From NCBI GenBank assembly GCA_963813345.1, contig CAWEYR010000013.1:23261-87260 (forward strand): a stretch of DNA of 64,000 nt, written 5' to 3'. This document shows, piece by piece, positions 30,640-40,155 of the stretch. Within the stretch, counting starts at the first letter, position 1, and every line of letters begins with the position of its first letter. The position numbers were made by a program, and so were the translations under genes. The DNA comes from CAWDDA01 sp963813345 (lineage in GTDB: Bacteria; Acidobacteriota; Blastocatellia; RBC074). The notes under the pieces are model-generated. The model did no database searches. It was not told the DNA's origin and worked only from the letters and a program-made list of their open reading frames with translations.

Positions 30640-33072
30640 ATGGCTCAAGACCCTTCGATTCATACCCCGTCAAGCCCGAAACGCATGGTCGAGCCGTCCG
30701 ATCCAGTTCTCAGGGAACTCGCACGTCAGCTGAAGCAAAGCCGATCAGATGCGTCGCAGCTCGAAGAAGCCGTACGCGAGCTGACGACTGCCGTCAATGA
30801 GCAAGAGAGGAAGATCTCTCAGCTTACGGAGACCATTAATGAAAAGGATCGTCACATCGAGGCGATTTATGCCAGCGGTTCCTGGAAGGCGGGCAAAGCG
30901 CTTAAAGGCATCCTCTATTTGCCATGGATGGCAATCGTCTTTCTTGGAAACGGATTAGCCCGGCTCGCTGACGTGGTTTTCAAACGTTCGCGGACATCGG
31001 TGAAGCTGAAGCGCGCGCTCAATCGTGGCTGGACCCTCAACACCAGATTCCTCAGGCTGACTTTTCAGTTTGCATCCTCTGGCCGTCGTTCAATCACATT
31101 CAACGCAGGAGTCCAGTTCAGGCTGGCAGATGGAGTTGGAAGAGAGAGAGGAAGTGTCCTCTCGACGCTGCGAGAGTCGATCCCGGCGGCAAAGACCTAC
31201 GACATCTTTTGTCTGCCGATTATTGATTGGAATTTTCGTTTTCAACGACCACAACAACTGCTATCACGCTTTGCCTCGCGCGGGCATCGAGTCTTTTACG
31301 TTGGAACTGAGTTTCACGCATCCGGACGTGACATCCTGTTCGAAACAATCAGCGATCGTATTTATGGCCTTCAATTGCCCGGACCTGAGAATCTCAGCCT
31401 TTATCAGGATGCAATTCCTGAAGACGTTATTCTCGAATGGGTGCGCGCGCTCGACAATCTTCGCCACGAAGTCGGCGCCTGGGACGTCGTTTGCATTGTG
31501 CAACTTCCGTTCTGGGCTCCGCTGGCCACGTATGCTCAGGAGAAGTGGGGCTGGCGGATAATCTACGATTGTCTCGACGAGCACGCGGGTTTTGACACAA
31601 ATGACGCGCGGATGGTCGGGCAGGAAGAATCGCTGATTCGCTCGAGCGATTTGGTGGTGGCGACAGCACGTATGCTTCTTGAAAAGGCTTCGATGATCAC
31701 GGACAAGTTGCTGCTTCTGCCCAACGCTGCGGATTACGCGCACTTCGGAACACATCCGGAACAATTGATTCCAGCCGGGCTTCGCGGTCCGGTAATAGGA
31801 TACTACGGCGCCATTTCGAACTGGTTTGATCTCGAGATGGTGAGGCGAGCAGCCACAGAGCGGCCTGATTGGCATTTTGTTCTTGTAGGTGACACATTCG
31901 GAACCGACCAGCATTCGCTTTCGAGTTTGAGGTCGCTTCGCAACGTCCATCTTGCGGGTGAGCAACCGTACAGCAAGCTTCCCGCATACCTCTACCGCTT
32001 CGATGTGGCCTGCATTCCCTTCATCAGGAACTCTCTGACAGAAGCAACAAATCCCGTGAAGTTCTATGAGTATCTGAGCGCGGGAAAGCCGGTCGTTGCG
32101 GTGACATTGCCTGAGCTGGAGCCTTTCCGCGAGCATTTCTATGCGGTCGATTCTCGAACCGCCTTTGTGCCACAGCTCGAGGCAGCGCTCCGCGAAAATT
32201 CTCCGGAGCGCGAAGAAAAGAGACGCGTTTTTGCGCGAGAGCAGACATGGGATTCAAGGTGCAACCTGCTCAGTGCTGAGATCGACAAACTCTTTCACCG
32301 CGCGGCGATCATCATTGTGAGCTATCAGAATCCTGAATACCTGAGGCTCTGTCTTGAGAGTATCTGGGAGAAGACGTCCTATCCGAACTATGAAGTGATC
32401 GTGGTCGACAACAACTCAACCGACGATGTCAAAAGCTACCTCGAAGAGACGGCAAAGAGTGAGAAGCGTCTGCGCGTCATCTTCAACGACACTAACCTCG
32501 GCTTCGCCCGGGCGAACAACGTCGGAATTGCGGCGGCAATAACAGCCGGATGCGAATATCTGATCCTGCTCAACAACGATACTATCGTCACGTCAGGGTG
32601 GCTGCCCAAACTGATTCACTATCTTGACGACAAGCAAATCGGGCTTGTCGGACCGGTAACAAACTCGATTGGCAATGAGGCGCGGATTCTCGTTGACTAC
32701 TCCGGCCGCGAAGGGATTGAGGAATTCGCTCAGCGGTACACGCACGAGCGGAGCACGCGGTCATTTGATATTCCGGTGCTTGCAATGTTTTGCCTCGGAA
32801 TGCGACGAGAGATATTCGACGAGATAGGACCTCTTGATGAACAATTTGGGGTCGGGATGTTCGAGGATGACGATTATTCAGAGCGCGTCAATCGGGCAGG
32901 ATATCGCATCGTGTGCGCTGAAGACATTTTTGTTCATCACTGGGGTGGTGCCTCGTTCGGGAAGCTCGAGGATTCCGAGTACAGGCGCATCTTTGACGAG
33001 AACCGGCGCCGCTTCGAGGAGAAGTGGGGCGAGACCTGGAAGCCGCACCGCTACCGGCCAGGGATTACGTGA
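30640..33072 (+). CDS. Bifunctional glycosyltransferase: coiled coil + GT1/GT4-like domain + GT2 domain
   Basis: An intact 810-residue cytoplasmic glycosyltransferase. Residues about 20-80 form a heptad-rich coiled coil (LARQLKQSRSDASQLEEAVR, ETINEKDRHIEAIY). Residues about 185-545 are a GT-B fold like GT4 (WNFRFQRPQQLLSRFASRGH, VIGYYGAISNWFDLEMV, KFYEYLSAGKPVVAV). Residues about 550-790 are a GT2/GT-A domain similar to rhamnosyltransferases (VVDNNSTDD, NLGFARANNVGI, ILLNNDTIV, MFEDDDYSERV). It probably builds two linkages of a cell-surface polysaccharide. Co-oriented methyltransferase and reductase genes follow. The acceptor is unknown. Confidence 0.88.
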   Translation: MAQDPSIHTPSSPKRMVEPSDPVLRELARQLKQSRSDASQLEEAVRELTTAVNEQERKISQLTETINEKDRHIEAIYASGSWKAGKALKGILYLPWMAIVFLGNGLARLADVVFKRSRTSVKLKRALNRGWTLNTRFLRLTFQFASSGRRSITFNAGVQFRLADGVGRERGSVLSTLRESIPAAKTYDIFCLPIIDWNFRFQRPQQLLSRFASRGHRVFYVGTEFHASGRDILFETISDRIYGLQLPGPENLSLYQDAIPEDVILEWVRALDNLRHEVGAWDVVCIVQLPFWAPLATYAQEKWGWRIIYDCLDEHAGFDTNDARMVGQEESLIRSSDLVVATARMLLEKASMITDKLLLLPNAADYAHFGTHPEQLIPAGLRGPVIGYYGAISNWFDLEMVRRAATERPDWHFVLVGDTFGTDQHSLSSLRSLRNVHLAGEQPYSKLPAYLYRFDVACIPFIRNSLTEATNPVKFYEYLSAGKPVVAVTLPELEPFREHFYAVDSRTAFVPQLEAALRENSPEREEKRRVFAREQTWDSRCNLLSAEIDKLFHRAAIIIVSYQNPEYLRLCLESIWEKTSYPNYEVIVVDNNSTDDVKSYLEETAKSEKRLRVIFNDTNLGFARANNVGIAAAITAGCEYLILLNNDTIVTSGWLPKLIHYLDDKQIGLVGPVTNSIGNEARILVDYSGREGIEEFAQRYTHERSTRSFDIPVLAMFCLGMRREIFDEIGPLDEQFGVGMFEDDDYSERVNRAGYRIVCAEDIFVHHWGGASFGKLEDSEYRRIFDENRRRFEEKWGETWKPHRYRPGIT

Positions 33073-33083
33073 CGAGAAAAAAA

Positions 33084-33332
33084 GGGGCGCCGTACGCCGG
33101 AGGCGTACAAAGATCGTAGCCAGGGGTTGAGTCTTCGAAACCCCTGGTTGCAATTGTGAGTAAGATTGCATCCCGGAGGGATGCGAGAGAGACGGATCCG
33201 GTGAGACGTGTCGTCTTCCTCGCATCCCTCCGGGATGCACCTCGTCAATGGAAACGATCCAGGGGTTTCGAAGACTCAACCCCTGGCTACGTTCTCGTAC
33301 CGCTCCGCGGTACTTGCGCTCCCAGGGGAGAT
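33084..33332. repeat. Nested palindrome made of four hairpin units
   Basis: In order: GTACGCCGGAGGCGTAC; CCAGGGGTTGAGTCTTCGAA; GCATCCCGGAGGGATGCGA; then the mirror images TCGCATCCCTCCGGGATGC, TTCGAAGACTCAACCCCTGG, and finally GTACCGCTCCGCGGTAC with a family D end (GCGCTCCCAGG). The two halves pair over about 120 bases each, while each unit is also a hairpin. It occupies the gap between the glycosyltransferase and methyltransferase genes; an in-frame extension of the latter through it is not believable. Confidence 0.88.
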
Positions 33333-33338
33333 ACTCTT

Positions 33339-35024
33339 ATGAAGACAACGATGCTTGGCGACGTCTTCGATCATTACCAGAATATGATGCAGATCGCCCG
33401 CGCGATCCGTATCGTGTCGCACCAGCTTGGGGTCAGTCGCCCGCGCGTTCTGGAGCTGTCGCGTTTCAAGACAAACCTGGTCGAGTATCTGCCGGAAGCC
33501 GAGGTGGAGCGTTATGCTACGCACGATGCCAATGAGCAGCCTTGCCTTTCTTCTCCAGTGCTTCTTCCCTTTGACGATCGTTCCTTCGATGTGAGTTTTG
33601 TAACCGATTCTTATGAGCACATCGAGCAGGAACAACGTCCTGAAATCGTGAAGGAGATGTTGCGTGTGACGTCATCGCTCGCGCTTGTAGCGACCCCGGT
33701 TGATGAACACATAGTCACGCGCCTGGATAAAGTCATCTTTGACTTTATCTGGAGTAAGTATGCGAAGCCATTCGAGCCTTTGAGACAACACAATGTCTAT
33801 GGGCTTGAGCCGTTAGATCGGGTGATCGAAACCATTCGCTCGCAGGGAGCCGATCGCGTCGTACCTCTTCCCGGCAATTTCGTCTACCGGCTTGTTCACC
33901 AGATACTGATTTTCTTTGATCTTCAGTTCGATCATCCAAGGCCGGAGTTTTTTCAGTCGTTCAATCGGATATACAACGAGAGACTCGGGCAGTTTGACTA
34001 CAAGGAACCCTGCTACCGCTACCTGATCGTAATGCCTCTCGATCAGAAGATCGATCTCGATGCATTCGAAGAAGAGATGAAGTCAGAGCCAGAGGTACCT
34101 GAGTCCGTGCGAAGCACGGAAGGAGCGCTTATCCAGGAGTTCCGTGCAATCGACTCGAGGATGAGCGATGAAGTGCGATCACTCGTTAATGAGAACGCGC
34201 GGCTCCGCCAAGATCTCGATTCCGCCGAGGAGGTGACAGCGTCTTTGCGTGCGGTCATCGAGTATATGGGTGGAGGTGGCGAGCGGCAGGACGCTGTGGC
34301 GCAGTTGACACCTTTCCTCCTCAAGCACTTTGAGACTTTTGGCCAGTCTCCTTACCTGCTTGGCATGTGCAACATCTGTGGAAACTTCACTGCGTTCTTC
34401 TGTGGCGACAAATCGCACTACAGAGAATCGCTGCGCTGCGCTGAATGCAAGACAACGAGTCGTAACCGTTCGATCGCATCTGGGTTGCTGCGTGCAGTTC
34501 GAGAGTGGTCTGGTCAGGCTCCGAGAAGTATTGCCGATTTTCGCTGGCTTTCACCGAGCCAAAAGTTTCGGGTGTTCGATGTACAGAACTCCTTCTACAC
34601 AGCGGAGTATGCATACCCGATTCCGGATCTGCTGAGCCAAAGTGGCAGGATCGAAGTCGATCTCCTCGGTGACCGCAATATCACGAGGTTGTCTTTTGCC
34701 GAAGACACCTTTGACGTTGTTATTACGAGTGATCTCATGGAACGCATAGAGAATGACACTGCTGCCCATGCCGAGATTCGCCGCGTGTTGAAGCCCGGCG
34801 GCGTTTACCTTTTCACGGCTTCGCATTCGCGAACCGATCAAGCGAACATACTCCCTCAATCCGGCCACCGCGATGCGCATGGGCGCTACAGAATTTACGG
34901 AAAGGAACTCGATGACGCGCTCGCGGCGCTCGGTTTCTCGGTCGAGTATTCCAGGGACAATCATCCGGAAATTGGAATAATGGACACGGAGCTCTTTTAT
35001 CGCCGGCTAACAGGAAAAGAATGA
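33339..35024 (+). CDS. Two-domain SAM-dependent methyltransferase with a central Cys cluster
   Basis: Starts at the ATG at 33339 (MKTTMLGDVFDHYQNMM) because AGGGGAG lies just upstream and the earlier in-frame codons belong to the repeat. 561 residues. Domain one (about 1-150) is a Methyltransf_11-like fold (LPFDDRSFDVSFVTDSYEHI). A coiled region (about 265-315) follows. A cysteine-rich segment (CNICGNFTAFFC, CAECKTTSRNRSIA) precedes a second fold (about 390-560): LSFAEDTFDVVITSDLMERI, HAEIRRVLKPGGVYLF. Such proteins occur in polysaccharide clusters, and methylation of glycan or of a lipid-linked sugar is likely. Stop overlaps the ATG of the next gene (ATGA). Confidence 0.8.
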   Translation: MKTTMLGDVFDHYQNMMQIARAIRIVSHQLGVSRPRVLELSRFKTNLVEYLPEAEVERYATHDANEQPCLSSPVLLPFDDRSFDVSFVTDSYEHIEQEQRPEIVKEMLRVTSSLALVATPVDEHIVTRLDKVIFDFIWSKYAKPFEPLRQHNVYGLEPLDRVIETIRSQGADRVVPLPGNFVYRLVHQILIFFDLQFDHPRPEFFQSFNRIYNERLGQFDYKEPCYRYLIVMPLDQKIDLDAFEEEMKSEPEVPESVRSTEGALIQEFRAIDSRMSDEVRSLVNENARLRQDLDSAEEVTASLRAVIEYMGGGGERQDAVAQLTPFLLKHFETFGQSPYLLGMCNICGNFTAFFCGDKSHYRESLRCAECKTTSRNRSIASGLLRAVREWSGQAPRSIADFRWLSPSQKFRVFDVQNSFYTAEYAYPIPDLLSQSGRIEVDLLGDRNITRLSFAEDTFDVVITSDLMERIENDTAAHAEIRRVLKPGGVYLFTASHSRTDQANILPQSGHRDAHGRYRIYGKELDDALAALGFSVEYSRDNHPEIGIMDTELFYRRLTGKE

Positions 35025-36030
35025 AGAATAGACGACTTGGTGCAAATGGTCCTCAGATTCCCGCTATTGGTCTCGGTTGCATGGGAATGTCCCAGTCCTA
35101 TGGAATGACGAACGATGCTGAATCGATAGCTACTATTCGGCGGGCACTTGATCTTGGCGTAACACATCTCGACACGTCGGACTATTACGGCGAGGGAAGC
35201 AACGAGTTGCTCGTAAGCGAGGGCATCAAAGGCCGAAGACAGGAAGCGTTCGTGGCGACCAAGTTCGGTCTCGTATACGATTCCGAGCGGAAGGTTCGTG
35301 TCAATGGACGTCCCGAGTACGTCCGAGCGGCTTGTGACGCCAGCCTTCAAAGACTCGGTACGGATGTCATCGATCTTTACTATCTTCATCGTGTTGATCC
35401 TGACGTGCCGATCGAAGAGACAGTCGGCGCGATGGCAAGGCTTGTCGATGCAGGCAAAGTAAGGCTCCTCGGGCTTTCCGAGGCTTCACCCGCGACGCTT
35501 GAACGCGCACAGGCGTACATCCGATTGCTGCCCTTCAGAGCGAATACTCGCTTTGGACGCGAGATGTCGAGACAGAGATTCTGTCCGCGTGCCGCCGTCT
35601 CGGAATCGGCTTTGTGGCTTTCAGCCCGCTCGGGCGCGGGTTTCTGACTGGTCGCGTACGGAGCGTAGACCAACTGACGGCTGGTGATGCGCGGAGAACT
35701 CTTCCGAGGTTCGCCCCGGTTAATATCGATCAGAATCTCGCACTCATGCGCAAGCTCGAAGCGGTCTCGCTCAATCTCAATCGGCCTCTTTCGCAGCTCG
35801 CGCTCGCATGGGTGCTCGCCCAGGGTGATGACATTTTCACAATTCCGGGAACGAAACGGCGAGGCTATCTGACCGAGAATCTCGGCGCTCTCGATTTCGA
35901 GTTGACAGCCCAGCTGCTCGAGGAGCTGGACCGGATTGCGCCTCCAGGCGTAGCCGTCGGCGAGAGGTATCAGGAAGACGCAATGAAGCTGATAGATCGT
36001 CAATCATCGCCGACGGAGCCAGAGCGATGA
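35021..36030 (+). CDS. Aldo/keto reductase (one frameshift)
   Basis: NADPH-dependent oxidoreductase of the AKR fold, similar to the YghZ/AKR13-type (GLGCMGMSQSYG). Catalytic residues are visible: Asp and Tyr in LDTSDYYGEG, Lys in VATKFG, and His in YYLHRVD. After LGLSEASPATLERAQA a single missing base near 35512 throws the frame; the continuation (IAALQSEYSLWTRDVE, GFVAFSPLGRGFLTGR, QLALAWVLAQGDDIFTIPGT) runs in another frame to 36030. Reassembled length is about 336 residues, as expected. Translationally coupled to the methyltransferase upstream. Substrate unknown. Confidence 0.9.
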
Positions 36031-37127
36031 AGCTCCCCGCCAGTTCTCTTCTACAAGAAAGGCGAGCGCCTCTCTCATTTCTTTCTGATGTTTCACGAGC
36101 ATGGAATGGCTCGCAAAAAGGACTTCGAACTCTGGATTGAACATCAGAAATGCAAGCAGCAGGTATTGTTCATTCCAGAAGATTCTTCTTATCGATAACC
36201 CATTCCCGCGGATACTCGAACGGAAGAAAGATGTCGTGAAAGTGGACGATCACTCCGGGCTTGAGTCGCGGGAGAACTTTGAGTACCAGGAAGTTGACAT
36301 CGGAGCCGATCCGGGAGACGTGCGTGCTGTCTACAAAGAGAAAGTCGCCTGGCTCAAGCGCATCGAAGATCTCGAGTGGTGCATTCTGTGCTGGAATGGC
36401 GTGCATAGCAGCCAGACGGTGCGTTTGAGCGCTGAGGAATTCAGGTGGGAATGGCTCGATGCACGTAATTTTTCCGCTGCCATTGAGCTCTATCGCGTTA
36501 AGGGCAACAAGGGTCGAATATCCGCATCCGACTTCGATGATGTGTCCCGGTTGAAAATGGCGGATCATCGAGTGGTAGATTGACGCATCGATCGGATTGT
36601 ATGCCGGATTTGTCCAATCGTACCGGTCAGGACTTGCGTTTCGCGGAACGTTGCGGACTCGACTCCATTTCGGGAGCAAACCTCGCAATCTGCGAAAGAA
36701 GGTCCAATTGCTGAGCAGTCGAGAGAGCGAAGGCATCATCAAATCGCGACTGCCAGACTTCGTCTCCCAATGCCTGGCAGTTGGGAACTGGACTGTAGAA
36801 GCCAACGGGCAGGATGTGAATTCCCATTCGCTCTGAAACGTCGAAGAGCTCGGTCCAGGTCTTTCCGTCGCGAAAGCCGATGCGGGAGGCTGGTATCAGA
36901 AGCGTCCCGAGCATATTGATCAGGTCTTCATCCTTGAGGTTGCGCTCAAGCGAAGCGGTCAGTCCATCGCAGTTCTCGACGAATGCCGACAGAAAGTGCT
37001 TCCAGCCCGATTCCTGGTTTTCACCGCTGATAAGCGACTTGAAGAGCGATTCCGCAGAGACTGTCTCCTGCGGCCTGGATTTGACTCGTTGCCTGATACG
37101 GGCAACTATCGACGACTTCGAAAGCAT
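36004..37127 (-). CDS. Class I SAM methyltransferase (Methyltransf_24-like), frameshifted
   Basis: The N-terminal part (from the ATG at 37127) has HILPVGFYSPVPNCQALGDE and ALSTAQQLDLLSQIARFAPE. After a shift near 36640 it continues DWTNPAYNPIDASIYHSMIR, then FQPGHIIEVGCGYSTLVALN (SAM motif I), FLFVDSTHVSRIGSDV and GVIVHFHDIFLPFEYP. A further shift near 36180 leads to WNEQYLLLAFLMFNPEFEVL and a stop at 36004. This protein layout is common in glycan clusters of Acidobacteria and Cyanobacteria. The gene converges with the reductase, overlapping it by 27 bases. Confidence 0.83.
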
Positions 37128-37329
37128 GCCAGACCTGAGAGTGAACGAAGACTTCTACTGGGAAGAAGACCGCATGGTCTTCACCGCCCGGTATCACCTG
37201 ATGCGCGGATCATGCTGCGGTTCCGGTTGCCGGCATTGCCCGTACGAACCGCGATGGACTGCAGGGTCGACCTCGATTGCGGAAAAGAGGGCGGACAACA
37301 AGAGTCCCGAAAAGAGTCCTGAGGGTTGA
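37126..37329 (+). CDS. Small Cys-rich DUF5522-like protein
   Basis: 67 residues from the ATG at 37126: MPDLRVNEDFYWEEDRMVFT, then YHLMRGSCCGSGCRHCPYEP. The CCGSGCRHCPY cluster is the hallmark of DUF5522 and of a family of short proteins of unknown function, perhaps binding a metal or Fe-S centre. Its start codon overlaps that of the divergent methyltransferase within a single CATG, leaving no intergenic promoter region. A longer in-frame extension upstream is antisense to the methyltransferase and is not credible. Confidence 0.7.
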   Translation: MPDLRVNEDFYWEEDRMVFTARYHLMRGSCCGSGCRHCPYEPRWTAGSTSIAEKRADNKSPEKSPEG

Positions 37330-37337
37330 GAGCGATT

Positions 37338-37877
37338 TTAGTGGGATTGACCAGCGCCGTTGAGCCCGGTTGAAGTTTGATTGTGTTTACTGCAGGCGCC
37401 GCGCAGAGCCTGGTCGACCTTTGGTTCAATCGTTGCTTCAGGTTGACCGTAGACAATTGCGAGTTCGCTGATCACCAGGTAGCGCGCACGATCGAGCATC
37501 CGTTTTTCTCGAAATGAAAGCGGCTTCAGTTGATTGAGGTAGGTCAGCGTCTTGAGAACTTCGGCGACCAGAAAGACATCTCCGCTGCGCATGCGGTCAG
37601 AGAACTCGCGAAAACGGTTTTTCCATTCCGATGGAGGGGTGGAGAAATCCTGACCGAGTGTCACAAGCAAGGTCTGGCATTCATCATTGGCGATCGGGCG
37701 GCGCAGCCCGATCTCATCTGCATTCCGCGTCGGAACCATTACGAGCGAATTATTGAATCGCAATCGCAACAGGTAAAACTCATCCTTCTTCCCCCCGATA
37801 TCACGAGCCTCTATCTGCTCGACTATCGCGACACCGTGATTCGGATAGACAACTTTTTGCCCTATCTTGAAGACCAC
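37338..37877 (-). CDS. CarD/CdnL-family RNA polymerase-binding regulator
   Basis: CarD-like transcription factor that binds the RNA polymerase beta subunit and stabilises open complexes at rRNA and housekeeping promoters. The N-terminal RID domain is visible in FKIGQKVVYPNHGVAIVEQI and FYLLRLRFNNSLVMVPTRNA; the C-terminal helical part includes SGDVFLVAEVLKTLTYLN and SFREKRMLDRARYLVISELA. I choose the GTG at 37877 because AAGGAGGA lies about 7 bases upstream in the transcript; a longer frame to 37931 adds residues with no CarD similarity. 179 residues. Confidence 0.92.
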   Translation of the reverse strand: MVFKIGQKVVYPNHGVAIVEQIEARDIGGKKDEFYLLRLRFNNSLVMVPTRNADEIGLRRPIANDECQTLLVTLGQDFSTPPSEWKNRFREFSDRMRSGDVFLVAEVLKTLTYLNQLKPLSFREKRMLDRARYLVISELAIVYGQPEATIEPKVDQALRGACSKHNQTSTGLNGAGQSH

Positions 37878-38000
37878 ACCGTCCTCCTTTTGGGCTTTTT
37901 GACTGACGACGGTTGGCCGGAAGCGGCCCAAAGAGAATCGACTGAAAAAAGTCTAGCACCGCGTTACAAAGAGCGTCAAGAAAGGGAGATTCAGCGAGAC

Positions 38001-38056
38001 ATATTTGGAGTGCGGCGTCCGGGCTGGGAGCGCCGGCAGCCGGCGCTCCCAGGCAT
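38001..38056. repeat. Family A remnant joined to a family D hairpin
   Basis: ATTTGGAGTGCGGCG (family A end) runs directly into GGGAGCGCCGGCAGCCGGCG then CTCCCAGG (family D). It sits between the divergent-looking CarD upstream region and the stop of the TIGR03437 gene at 38059. Confidence 0.8.
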
Positions 38057-38058
38057 GG

Positions 38059-39262
38059 CTACTTAATCTCGACGGTGACAATGTTGGCAGGTTTGCCGTC
38101 TACAATCACAGAAAGGTTCGTTATGCCTGCGCTCGAAAGGGTGCGGGGCAACGGTCCGAGGTTCACCTGGTCCTCGCCCACATAGTAACCTTGAGGACCA
38201 GCATAGTCTGTCGTGATCGCTCGTCCCGCGAGTGACGCCTGGATAGCTGAGAGTCCCGTATTGAATCGAAAACCCGTGCCGAACAAGACCAGAAATACCT
38301 GATCCGTATCAGGGCCGAGGTCAATTGCCCTGGTGATGTATTTTGTGCCATCCCATGTTGCAATTGGCTCCTCTGAAATCAGCGCTCCACTCCTGTATCG
38401 ATAGGCCGCGCCAGCGGGCGCGCCAATTCCATTCGAGTTCACCGTGAAGAATGCAGGAGAGACCGATGAGACGCTTATGTTGCCGGTTGATATCGACACC
38501 ATCGCTTGCAACTACCGTCACCGTAGCCGGACCAGTGCTCGTTCCCTCCGGGACCACGAAGTTTACCTGGGACGGACCCGCGTAAAAGAGCGGAGCCGCT
38601 CGTTCGACGCCTGCACCGTCCCTGACGCGAACGTGTGTACCGCCAAGTTGTAATGGCAGCGGAATTGTCGACGCTCCTGCTTCGCCCGTAGCGAGATGAA
38701 GAGCGAATGCCGAGACTATTGACAAAGGCGCGACCGGCTGACCAGGCAGATAACTGGCTGATGAGACGATCGTGGCGGTTCGCGTGAACGTAATGCTCCC
38801 TGAAACGAAAGCAAGACTGGACAAGGGAATCGCGGTTGCATCTGCCTTTACCACCTGCCGCGCCAACGGAAGATCGCCAAATGTGATGCTGGTCGACGGT
38901 GCCAGCCCTTCCGCAAGCGCGTGAAAGGTGAGTGCAGCAAGTCGGACGCGACCCGCCGCAATGCTTTGACCAATGGGCATGCTGACAACGATCCCGAGGT
39001 GCCCATTCGCCCTCTGCGAAGAATTCACAATAAGACTCGATCCGGAAGGTGCGCCAGGTGCGAGTGCCGCTCCAATAAGGACGAGCTCAGCTGGATCGAA
39101 GTTGATACTCGCACCAAAAGTGTTTTCGTCCCCTCGAGCATCAACTTCGATGAATACTGTTCCCTGGGAGTTTCTTTCGATAGATGCGTTGGCCGCAAGT
39201 ATGGCGCGATCCTGAAATACGGGCGATACGAACAATAAGAAATGAACGAGAAGAAGTGACAC
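38059..39262 (-). CDS. Secreted cohesin-domain protein with TIGR03437 C-terminus (one frameshift)
   Basis: Signal peptide (MSLLLVHFLLFVSPVFQ), then a cohesin-like beta domain (about residues 25-160: GTVFIEVDARGDENTFGASI, GRVRLAALTFHAL). This is followed by the TIGR03437 domain, lineage-typical for Acidobacteria: APLSIVSAFALHL, APLFYAGPSQVNFVVPEG, then after a shift near 38490 ISVSSVSPAFFTVNSNGIG, VFLVLFGTGFRF, EDQVNLGPLPRTL and GITNLSVIVDGKPANIVTV. About 400 residues when joined. It is presumably extracytoplasmic and may mediate protein-protein contacts; no partner dockerin was seen. Confidence 0.85.
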
Positions 39263-39357
39263 TTCAGACCCCTGATACAGAAAGTAGTGGTAAGGAGAGC
39301 TTAGACTACCACAAATTGTGGTCGTTGCAGCTGAGGATTTTGGTGATCCAGGGAATG

Positions 39358-40143
39358 TCAGACAGAGTTTTCGACGCGTGTGCCTTGTCGAAAGCCGTTA
39401 TTGCGGGCTACGCGGTCCCGAGCCCACGAGATGCAGAGCCAAAGCGCGCAGGACGCGACGATTCCAAGCGAGATCCACTTGCCGTAGAGTCCCTCAGGGG
39501 ACCAGACCTCGGTAGCTGCGTGCCACTCTTCGCTGCGCACGCCAAAGACGCCGGCCTCGGCAAATTCATGGAAGGAGTAGAGTGCAATCTGACAGAGGAA
39601 GAGAATCAGGAAGACGGTGGTCACCTGAAAGAATCTCTTCATGTTGATAAGGTGGCTGAACCGGGCCCATGCCACTGCGAGAATAGAAGCGCCGACAAGG
39701 CCAAGAATTGCGCCAGTCAGGTACTCGCCATGGACCTGAGTCAGCATGAGAGCAGTCTCCATTCCTTCACGGGTGATCATAAGGAGCGCAAAGAGGAAGA
39801 CGCCGAGAAAGGCGATCCAACGTGGTCGATTTGTGGACGCGCGATCGATTTTTGAATGAACGTGCTCGCGCAGCCGCGGGGCGAGGCGGCGCATTTGAAC
39901 GATCAAAGTGGCGACAAGGACAATGGCGACGAGTCCGAGCACTCCTTCCCAGAGAGCCTGGTTGACGCCCTGACGAAGAACCCAGCTAAGTGCAAGGCTG
40001 GCAGCGATGGAGGCGACGATGGCGGAGTAGACGGCGGAGAGAAGCCATTTCTGATTGGTTTTTTTAAGATAGGCAAAGATGATGGCAACGATGAGGAAGG
40101 CTTCAAAACCCTCTCTCAGGACGATAATAAAGGCCTCAAGCAT
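39358..40143 (-). CDS. FTR1/EfeU-family iron permease
   Basis: Inner-membrane ferric/ferrous iron permease. Two REGxE motifs, the family hallmark for iron binding, occur at residues about 9-13 (REGFE) and 123-127 (REGME). Seven hydrophobic segments are readable, for example FLIVAIIFAYL, VLGLVAIVLVATLIV, WIAFLGVFLFALLMI and GIVASCALWLCISW. 261 residues, normal. It lies 12 bases after the DUF3108 gene in the same direction, so they are likely co-transcribed. No EfeO/EfeB partners are adjacent. The gap 39,263-39,357 holds nothing recognised. Confidence 0.92.
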   Translation of the reverse strand: MLEAFIIVLREGFEAFLIVAIIFAYLKKTNQKWLLSAVYSAIVASIAASLALSWVLRQGVNQALWEGVLGLVAIVLVATLIVQMRRLAPRLREHVHSKIDRASTNRPRWIAFLGVFLFALLMITREGMETALMLTQVHGEYLTGAILGLVGASILAVAWARFSHLINMKRFFQVTTVFLILFLCQIALYSFHEFAEAGVFGVRSEEWHAATEVWSPEGLYGKWISLGIVASCALWLCISWARDRVARNNGFRQGTRVENSV

Positions 40144-40155
40144 AGCGAGAGCATT

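Noticed and set aside
31264..32136. Open frame of 290 residues on the minus strand
   Set aside because: Antisense to the intact bifunctional glycosyltransferase, whose motifs are unambiguous.
33156..33338. N-terminal extension of the methyltransferase
   Set aside because: It translates the nested palindrome; a good SD precedes the internal ATG at 33339.
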